A DNA stretch of 19,802 bases from UBA11373 sp046714175 (GTDB lineage Bacteria; Actinomycetota; Acidimicrobiia; Spongiisociales; UBA11373). The DNA lies in NCBI GenBank assembly GCA_046714175.1, contig JBKKBI010000057.1, positions 1-19,802 on the forward strand, read 5' to 3'. Position 1 is the stretch's first letter, and each line of letters begins with the position of its first letter. The notes beneath the pieces are model-generated. The model was not told the origin of the DNA. It saw only the letters and a program-made list of their open reading frames with translations, and did no database searches. Below, piece after piece: positions 14,927 through 19,802 of this stretch. Both the position numbers and the translations under genes were made by a program.

Positions 14927-16477
14927 ATGGGTTTGTTTCGGAAAAATCGCGCCCAGGTGATCCGGCGTGGGTCGGGCGAGACTGCCGTCGAGGAGCGCAA
15001 GAAGCGTCGCGTCGGCGGTAGCAAGGTCGAGATCCGGCGCGTAACCGAGGTCGTCGCCGAGTCGTCCGAGCAGAAGACCCGAGATCGGCGTCGCGTGGAG
15101 TCGCCACGTCGGGCGCCGCGGGTCACCCGGGGCCGCGGCTCCACCCGGCCGGTCCCGGAATACATCGCCCCCCCGCCCAGCACCGAACGCAAGCAGATGC
15201 TGGTGCGGCGCACCCCCCACCAGACCCAGATCGTGGTGCTGGAGGGGGCGCTGCTCGTCGAGCACTACGTGGCCCGCTCCGACAAGCCCTCGCTGACCAA
15301 CAACATCTACGTGGGGAAGGTGCGCAACGTCCTGCCGGGAATGGAGGCGGCGTTCGTCGACTTCGGCGAGCCCAAGAACGGCGTGCTGTACGCCGGTGAT
15401 GTCGCCGGCAACGGAAATGGCAACGGGCAGAAGAAGCAGCGCATCGAGAAGTCGCTCAAGACCGGAGACGAGATCCTGGTCCAGGTGGAGAAGGACGCCA
15501 TGGGCCACAAGGGGGCCCGGCTCACCAACATGGTCAACTTGTCCGGACGCTATGTGGTGCTCGACCCCAAGGTCGACAAGCCCTCGGTGAGCCGCCGCCT
15601 CTCCGACTCCGAGCGGGACCGCCTGAAGGAGATCGCCCGCCAGCTCACCGCCGAATTCGACCTGGGTGGTTTCGGGATGATCGTGCGTACCGCCGCCGAA
15701 GGCGCCTCCAAGGAGGAGATCGCCGTCGACATCGAGCGGTTGCTCGGGGTGTGGGCCGACATTCAGGAGTCCATCCCCAAGGGTGGTGCACCCCGGCTGA
15801 TCTACGAGGAACCCCCTCTCCTCATCCGCGTGATCCGGGAGCATTTCACCAAGGACTTCCGCCGCTTGCTCATCGACGACCGGGAGATGTTCGACGAGGT
15901 GGTGACCTATCTTCAGGCGACCGACCCCGACCTGGTGACGCGGGTCGCCCGCTACGACGAGGAACTGCCGATTTTCGAGCGGTTCCACGTCGAGGATCAA
16001 CTGCGCAAGGCCCTCGACCGCAAGGTGTGGCTGCCCTCCGGAGGCCACATCGTGGTCGACCGTACCGAGGCCTTGACTGTCATCGACGTCAACACCGGGC
16101 GGTTCGTCGGCCATTCCAACCTGGAGGAGACGGTCCTGCAGAACAACCTGGAGGCTGCGGCGGAGATCGCCCACCAGCTGCGGCTGCGCGACATCGGGGG
16201 GATCATCGTCATCGACTTCATCGACATGGAAATCACCCGCAACCGCGACGCGGTGTTGCAGAAGCTGCGCGAGGAGTTGGCCCGGGACAAAACCCGCACC
16301 CAGGTCTTCGAGGTCTCCAATCTCGGCCTGGTGGAGATGACCCGCAAGAACGAGTCCGAAGGACTTTTGGAGTCGTTCAGCCATGTTTGCCCGACCTGTG
16401 CCGGGCGAGGCGTGGTGCTGTTCGAGGACGCCGCCACCACCGGGGTACCCATGCCGGCCACGGGGGGAGAGGGCTGA
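14927..16477 (+). CDS. rng: Ribonuclease E/G family endoribonuclease
   Basis: 516 residues. It cleaves single-stranded AU-rich RNA in mRNA decay and rRNA/tRNA maturation. The first 85 or so residues are a basic, Arg-rich, probably disordered extension. The S1 RNA-binding part follows (NIYVGKVRNVLPGMEAAFVD), interrupted by a GNGNGNG-containing loop. The Mg-binding aspartates are Asp387 (VIDVNTG) and Asp430 (IVIDFIDM), spaced 43 residues apart as in E. coli RNase E. The zinc-link is CPTC (Cys488, Cys491). The long C-terminal scaffold of enterobacterial RNase E is absent. ATG 14927 is chosen because GAAGGGA lies 7 nt upstream and MGLFRKNR is a sensible start; the frame is open back to 14690. RNase E and G cannot be told apart by these motifs alone. 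Confidence 0.93.
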   Translation: MGLFRKNRAQVIRRGSGETAVEERKKRRVGGSKVEIRRVTEVVAESSEQKTRDRRRVESPRRAPRVTRGRGSTRPVPEYIAPPPSTERKQMLVRRTPHQTQIVVLEGALLVEHYVARSDKPSLTNNIYVGKVRNVLPGMEAAFVDFGEPKNGVLYAGDVAGNGNGNGQKKQRIEKSLKTGDEILVQVEKDAMGHKGARLTNMVNLSGRYVVLDPKVDKPSVSRRLSDSERDRLKEIARQLTAEFDLGGFGMIVRTAAEGASKEEIAVDIERLLGVWADIQESIPKGGAPRLIYEEPPLLIRVIREHFTKDFRRLLIDDREMFDEVVTYLQATDPDLVTRVARYDEELPIFERFHVEDQLRKALDRKVWLPSGGHIVVDRTEALTVIDVNTGRFVGHSNLEETVLQNNLEAAAEIAHQLRLRDIGGIIVIDFIDMEITRNRDAVLQKLREELARDKTRTQVFEVSNLGLVEMTRKNESEGLLESFSHVCPTCAGRGVVLFEDAATTGVPMPATGGEG

Positions 16478-16495
16478 GGCAGGTTCCGGAGCCGC

Positions 16496-16501
16496 TATTA
16501 T
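16496..16501 (+). promoter_or_regulatory. Candidate -10 element (TATTAT) for rplU
   Basis: The most AT-rich hexamer in the gap between RNase E/G and rplU, 33 nt before the rplU ATG. Predicted leader is about 27 nt. No clear -35 is seen. Confidence 0.35.
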
Positions 16502-16534
16502 CTCCCGGTTCCCCGGCTCGAGGTCTATTCGCTC

Positions 16535-16894
16535 ATGTACGCCATCATCCGCACCGGCGGTAAGCAAGCCAAGGTCCGCGAAGGCGACGTCATCGACGTC
16601 GAGCGTCTCCATGGCGACGGTGAGATCACCTTCACCCCGCTCCTGCTCGTCGACGCCAAAGGCAAGATCACCTCGGGTCGGGACGACCTGAAGAACGCCA
16701 AGGTGACGGCCCGGGTGGTGGGCGAGTCGACCGGCGACAAGATCGAGATGTTCAAGTACAAGAACAAGACCGGGTATCGCCGCCGTGGCGGTCACCGCCA
16801 GAAGTACACCACCATCGAGGTGGTCAAGATCGAAGGCCCGAAGAAGGCTGCCGCCAAGAAGGCGAGCGAGGCCCCGGCGGAAGAGGAGGGCTGA
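16535..16894 (+). CDS. rplU: 50S ribosomal protein L21
   Basis: 119 residues; L21 binds 23S rRNA. It begins MYAIIRTGGKQAKVREGD, as the family does, and carries the signature KTGYRRRGGHRQKYT near 77-91. An Ala/Lys/Glu-rich tail of about 18 residues extends beyond the conserved end. It lies immediately before rpmA, the usual L21-L27 pairing, with only one nucleotide between the TGA and the next ATG. Confidence 0.97.
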   Translation: MYAIIRTGGKQAKVREGDVIDVERLHGDGEITFTPLLLVDAKGKITSGRDDLKNAKVTARVVGESTGDKIEMFKYKNKTGYRRRGGHRQKYTTIEVVKIEGPKKAAAKKASEAPAEEEG

Positions 16895-16895
16895 C

Positions 16896-17150
16896 ATGTC
16901 GAAGACCAAGGGTGGCGGCTCCACCAAGAACGGACGCGATTCCCACGCCAAACGGCTCGGCACCAAGGTTTTCGACGGCCAGACCGTGACCGCCGGGTCG
17001 ATCATCGTCCGTCAGCGAGGCACCAAGGTGCACCCCGGCGCGAATGTGGCCAAGGGCGGCGACGACACCCTGTTCGCCACCGAAACCGGGACCATCTCCT
17101 ACGGCACCCGGCGCGGACGGCGCGAGGTCAACGTCCGCGCCGACGGCTGA
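16896..17150 (+). CDS. rpmA: 50S ribosomal protein L27
   Basis: 84 residues. L27 reaches towards the peptidyl-transferase centre with its N-terminus. The sequence MSKTKGGGSTKNGRDSHAKR matches the family opening, followed by GQTVTAGSIIVRQRGTKVHPG. There is no Firmicutes-type cleaved N-terminal extension. ATG 16896 has the SD AGAGGAGGG at 16882-16890 inside the end of rplU. The frame is open further upstream, but the conserved start is unambiguous. obgE follows after 22 nt. Confidence 0.97.
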   Translation: MSKTKGGGSTKNGRDSHAKRLGTKVFDGQTVTAGSIIVRQRGTKVHPGANVAKGGDDTLFATETGTISYGTRRGRREVNVRADG

Positions 17151-17172
17151 CGCTCCCGGCTCGGCTCGGAGT

Positions 17173-18456
17173 GTGTTCGTAGACGAGGTTCGCGTTTTTC
17201 TCCGTTCCGGAGACGGCGGAGCCGGCAACACCGCATTCGTCAAGGCCAAAGGTCGTCCCCGGGGCAAGCCACTGGGCGGTTCAGGGGGCAACGGCGGCGA
17301 TGTGATCGTCGTGGCCGATCCGGCCATGTCCACCCTCCTCGACTATCAACGCCGTCCGCATCGCCGCGCCGAGGCGGGCACCCACGGAAAGGGGGACACC
17401 CAGCACGGGCGTCGCGGCATCGACCTGATCCTGGCGGTGCCTCCGGGAACCGTGGTTCGGGATGCTGCTGGCACGATGCTCGCCGACCTCGCTGCCGCCG
17501 GACAGCGCGTGACCGTGCTCCGCGGGGGGCGCGGGGGAATGGGCAACGCCGCTCTCGCCGGCCCTCGGCGTATCGCGCCCAACTACTCCGAACAGGGCGA
17601 GTACGGCGCCGAGGCCGAGTTCGTGTTCGAACTCAAGGTCGTCGCCGACGCGGCCATCATCGGTTTCCCCAATGCCGGCAAGAGCACCTTGATTGCCGCG
17701 GTGTCCGCCGCCCGTCCCAAGATCGCCGAATACCCGTTCACCACCCTGGCGCCGAACCTGGGGGTGGTGGACGTATCCGGCCGCCGCTTCGTACTCGCCG
17801 ACATTCCCGGATTGATCGAAGGCGCCGCGGAAGGCAAGGGCCTCGGCCATGTCTTCCTACGTCACGTAGAGCGTTGCCGGGCGCTGTTGATTCTGCTCGA
17901 TCCATCGCCGTTGCAAGAAATCTCCTGCAGTCGGCAACTGGGGATCTTGCGCGACGAGTTGCGCCGTCACGACCCGGCACTGGCGGAACGCCCCTCGCTG
18001 GTGGCGGTCAACAAGGCCGATCTCCCCGAGGCAGCGACTGCGGTGGCGGAACTCGCCGACGCCGGGGTGAGCGCACATCTGATATCGGGAGTGACCGGGG
18101 CCGGAGTGGAGATGCTGATGCATGCTCTCGCCGACCTGCTCGCCGCGACCACTCGCACCAGCGAGGGGGAGGGGTTCATCCTCCATCGGCCCTTCGTCGA
18201 GGGTTTCTTCGTGGAGCGGGTCGGCGAGCGCTGGGTGGTTGCGGGGCGCCAGGCAGAACGCGCGGTCGCTTTCGACGATCTCACCAAGCCCGAGGCCGCC
18301 GAGCAGGCGGCGCGCCGACTCGCCCGGGCCGGGGTCGACGACGAGTTGCGCCGTCTCGGTGCCGTACCCGGCGACGAGGTGCAAATCGGTGACATCGTCT
18401 TCGAGTTCCGTGACGAGCACGCCGAACCTCCGAATGCCGAGGAGCCTCCGGCCTGA
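17173..18456 (+). CDS. obgE: Obg/CgtA GTPase, 50S ribosome assembly factor
   Basis: 427 residues from GTG 17173. Obg is a slow GTPase needed for late 50S assembly and linked to stress signalling. The N-terminal glycine-rich Obg fold spans about 1-157 (SGDGGAGNTAFVKAKGRPRG; GGSGGNGGDV). The G domain has G1 GFPNAGKS (164-171), the switch region YPFTTLAPNLG, G3 DIPGLIEGA (from 210) and G4 NKAD (280-283). The C-terminal OCT domain occupies roughly 345-415. The frame is open upstream into rpmA; GTG 17173 is chosen because it yields MFVDEVRVFLRSGDGG, the normal Obg start. The GGAG at 17168-17171 is too close to act as a good SD. L21-L27-Obg is a widely conserved group. Confidence 0.96.
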   Translation: MFVDEVRVFLRSGDGGAGNTAFVKAKGRPRGKPLGGSGGNGGDVIVVADPAMSTLLDYQRRPHRRAEAGTHGKGDTQHGRRGIDLILAVPPGTVVRDAAGTMLADLAAAGQRVTVLRGGRGGMGNAALAGPRRIAPNYSEQGEYGAEAEFVFELKVVADAAIIGFPNAGKSTLIAAVSAARPKIAEYPFTTLAPNLGVVDVSGRRFVLADIPGLIEGAAEGKGLGHVFLRHVERCRALLILLDPSPLQEISCSRQLGILRDELRRHDPALAERPSLVAVNKADLPEAATAVAELADAGVSAHLISGVTGAGVEMLMHALADLLAATTRTSEGEGFILHRPFVEGFFVERVGERWVVAGRQAERAVAFDDLTKPEAAEQAARRLARAGVDDELRRLGAVPGDEVQIGDIVFEFRDEHAEPPNAEEPPA

Positions 18457-18481
18457 ACGGAGCGGTTGCGGAGGCGACTCC

Positions 18482-18487
18482 TACACT
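18482..18487 (+). promoter_or_regulatory. Candidate -10 element (TACACT) for the MoxR-type ATPase gene
   Basis: The hexamer ends 6 nt before the ATG at 18494, predicting a leaderless transcript. It sits just after an inverted repeat (18444-18450 with 18469-18475, gcctccg/cggaggc, 18-nt loop enclosing the obgE stop codon). That repeat lacks a T-run and is only a weak terminator candidate. Confidence 0.35.
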
Positions 18488-18493
18488 CGGCCC

Positions 18494-19363
18494 ATGCCGG
18501 AGCTTTCCCTCGCCGATCCCGCCGCGGTCGCCACCGCGCTCGCCGGTCAGGGTTATCTGGCCGACGATCGCATCGCCCAGGTGGTGTATCTCGCCACCCG
18601 GCTCGACAAGCCGATCCTGGCCGAGGGACCGGCCGGAGTGGGTAAAACCGAGCTGGCCAAGGCGGTAGCGGCAGCGCTCGGCCGTCCACTGGTGCGATTG
18701 CAGTGCTACGAGGGGCTCGATGAGTCCAAGGCGCTCTATGAGTGGAACTACCGCAAGCAGCTCCTCCGCCTTCAAGCCGATTCGGGACGGGAATGGGCCG
18801 AGGTGGAAGCAGACATCTTCAGCGAGGACTTTCTCCTCACGCGGCCGCTCCTGGAAGCGATCCGCTCCCCGAAACCGGTGGTGTTGCTCATCGACGAGGT
18901 GGACCGGCTGGAGGTGGAGACCGAGGCACTGCTGCTCGAGGTGCTGAGCGACTTCCAGGTGTCCATCCCGGAGTTGGGAACCATCCGGGCCTCGTCCACC
19001 CCGTTGGTGGTACTCACCTCCAACAACACCCGGGAGCTGTCCGAGGCCCTGAAGCGGCGCTGCCTGTTCCTCCACATCGGGTACCCGTCGGTGGAGCGCG
19101 AACGCGACATCCTGCTGGCCCGGGTGCCCGGTTTGCAGCCGGTGCTGGCAGAGCGGGTGGCGCGGCTCGTCGCCACCATCCGGGCCAAGGCGGTGCGCAA
19201 GCCGCCTTCGGTGAGCGAATCGATCGACTGGGTGCGGACACTGCTGGCACTCGGGGTGGGTGATCCGGATCGGGAGGCTGTCGAGCAGACCCTGCACGTG
19301 CTCCTCAAGCACCAGTCGGACATCGACCGGGTGACGAGGGAGCTCGCCGCCGCCGGGGGTTAG
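18494..19363 (+). CDS. MoxR-family AAA+ ATPase (CoxD-like)
   Basis: 289 residues. MoxR ATPases act as chaperones that mature or insert cofactors into partner proteins, usually with a VWA-domain protein encoded beside them. Walker A is GPAGVGKT (45-52), Walker B VLLIDEVD (130-137), sensor 1 TSNN (175-178), and candidate arginine fingers are Arg188 and Arg189. The segment YEGLDESKALYEWNYRKQL is, from memory, characteristic of the CoxD-like branch. ATG 18494 gives the natural domain start; there is no SD and a -10 lies 6 nt upstream. The next gene starts 2 nt after the TAG and encodes a CoxE-like protein. No CO dehydrogenase gene is visible, so the client is unknown. Confidence 0.9.
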   Translation: MPELSLADPAAVATALAGQGYLADDRIAQVVYLATRLDKPILAEGPAGVGKTELAKAVAAALGRPLVRLQCYEGLDESKALYEWNYRKQLLRLQADSGREWAEVEADIFSEDFLLTRPLLEAIRSPKPVVLLIDEVDRLEVETEALLLEVLSDFQVSIPELGTIRASSTPLVVLTSNNTRELSEALKRRCLFLHIGYPSVERERDILLARVPGLQPVLAERVARLVATIRAKAVRKPPSVSESIDWVRTLLALGVGDPDREAVEQTLHVLLKHQSDIDRVTRELAAAGG

Positions 19364-19365
19364 CG

Positions 19366-19802
19366 GTGGACTTCCTCACCCGGTTCGTAGGGGAGTTGCG
19401 TGCCGCGGGCATCCCGGTGTCGATGGTCGAGGCCCTCGATGCCGCCGCCGCCATGGAGCACGTCGACGTCGGGTCGCGGTCCATGGTCAAGGCGACTCTC
19501 GGCGCCACGATGGTGAAAAGCGCCCGCCACGCTGCGGCCTTCGACACCGCATTCGAGGCGTACTTCTCCGTGCTGGGTCCGGTGCCGGGCTCCGCCGAGG
19601 CCGAGGCACGACACGACGCCGATCTGCAACTGCTCGGGTCCGGTGCTGCCGCCGGTGGGGATGCCGACCTGGAGGCACTCGTGGAGGCGCTGTTCGCGGC
19701 GCTGCGCGCTGGCGCCCCCCGCGTCGCCGGGGCGCTGGCCCCCGACGCGGTGAGCCGGCGTGCCGGGATGGTGGCGGGGCGGCCGGTGGGCGGGGGCGAA
19801 TA
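19366..19802 (+). CDS. CoxE-like VWA-domain protein, N-terminal part (runs off the window)
   Basis: The frame is open from GTG 19366 to the window end, 145 codons without a stop. The product starts MDFLTRFVGELRAAGIPVSM and continues with SMVKATLGATMVKSARHAAAFDTAFEAYF. This resembles the N-terminal helical region of CoxE-like proteins, in which LRAAGLPVS, an ATLVK-type helix and an AFD..F..YF segment recur (from memory). An Ala/Gly-rich stretch follows. The VWA metal-binding domain expected at the C-terminus would lie beyond the window, so it is not seen. The start is 2 nt after the MoxR stop, with a G-run in the preceding gene's end as a possible weak SD. Likely co-translated and partner of that ATPase. 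Confidence 0.8.
   Translation, partial: MDFLTRFVGELRAAGIPVSMVEALDAAAAMEHVDVGSRSMVKATLGATMVKSARHAAAFDTAFEAYFSVLGPVPGSAEAEARHDADLQLLGSGAAAGGDADLEALVEALFAALRAGAPRVAGALAPDAVSRRAGMVAGRPVGGGE

Noticed and set aside
16478..16534. L21-type ribosomal-protein leader RNA before rplU
   Set aside because: The gap is 57 nt and offers only a weak 5-bp pairing (gagcc/ggctc); nothing convincing could be folded by eye.
14795..17005. A 736-codon open frame on the minus strand across RNase E/G, rplU and rpmA
   Set aside because: The plus-strand genes there have all catalytic motifs; in GC-rich DNA the antisense frame stays open as a by-product of codon bias. Its translation shows no recognisable domain.
18444..18475. 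Terminator between obgE and the MoxR gene
   Set aside because: The 7-bp inverted repeat has an 18-nt loop and no T-run, and a candidate -10 follows directly; kept only as a comment in the promoter entry.

Overview
The window reads as a conserved housekeeping segment of a high-GC, rod-shaped actinobacterium. The order clpX, valS, folC, ndk, mreBCD, PBP2, rodA, RNase E/G, rplU, rpmA, obgE is, from memory, the one found in Streptomyces-type genomes. GC-rich third codon positions, GTG/TTG starts, SD-less genes with a TANNNT -10 close to the start codon, and a threonine-rich extracytoplasmic tail also fit a deep-branching actinomycete such as Acidimicrobiia. The exact lineage cannot be fixed from the sequence alone.

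Layout. 1-299 (minus strand): the edge of an unrecognised gene whose reading frame is interrupted by an amber codon. 386-463: tRNA-His followed at once by a terminator-like hairpin. 512-3829: tig-clpP-clpX (trigger factor and the ClpXP protease), ending in a hairpin whose loop holds the clpX stop codon. 3925-7794: valS-folC. 7871-8269: ndk. 8395-14041: mreB-mreC-mreD-PBP2-rodA, the complete elongasome module, in which mreC-mreD, mreD-PBP2 and PBP2-rodA are joined by 4-nt stop/start overlaps. 14085-14675: thymidine kinase. 14676-14926: a long leader with secondary structure, ahead of RNase E/G (14927-16477). 16535-18456: rplU-rpmA-obgE (ribosomal proteins and ribosome-assembly GTPase). 18494-19802: a MoxR-type AAA+ ATPase and the N-terminal part of a CoxE-like VWA protein, which runs off the window.

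The genes cover protein folding and turnover (tig, clpP, clpX), translation (tRNA-His, valS, rplU, rpmA, obgE, RNase E/G), nucleotide and folate supply (ndk, tdk, folC) and lateral wall growth (mreBCD, PBP2, rodA). All intact protein genes lie on the plus strand. I found no CRISPR array, insertion sequence or clear new multi-gene system. The points worth a second look are small: the amber-broken gene at the left edge, a folC whose homology extends upstream of any normal start codon, near-identical -10/ATG spacing at genes that look leaderless, an out-of-frame short ORF over the valS start, the structured RNase E/G leader, and the MoxR/VWA pair after obgE.
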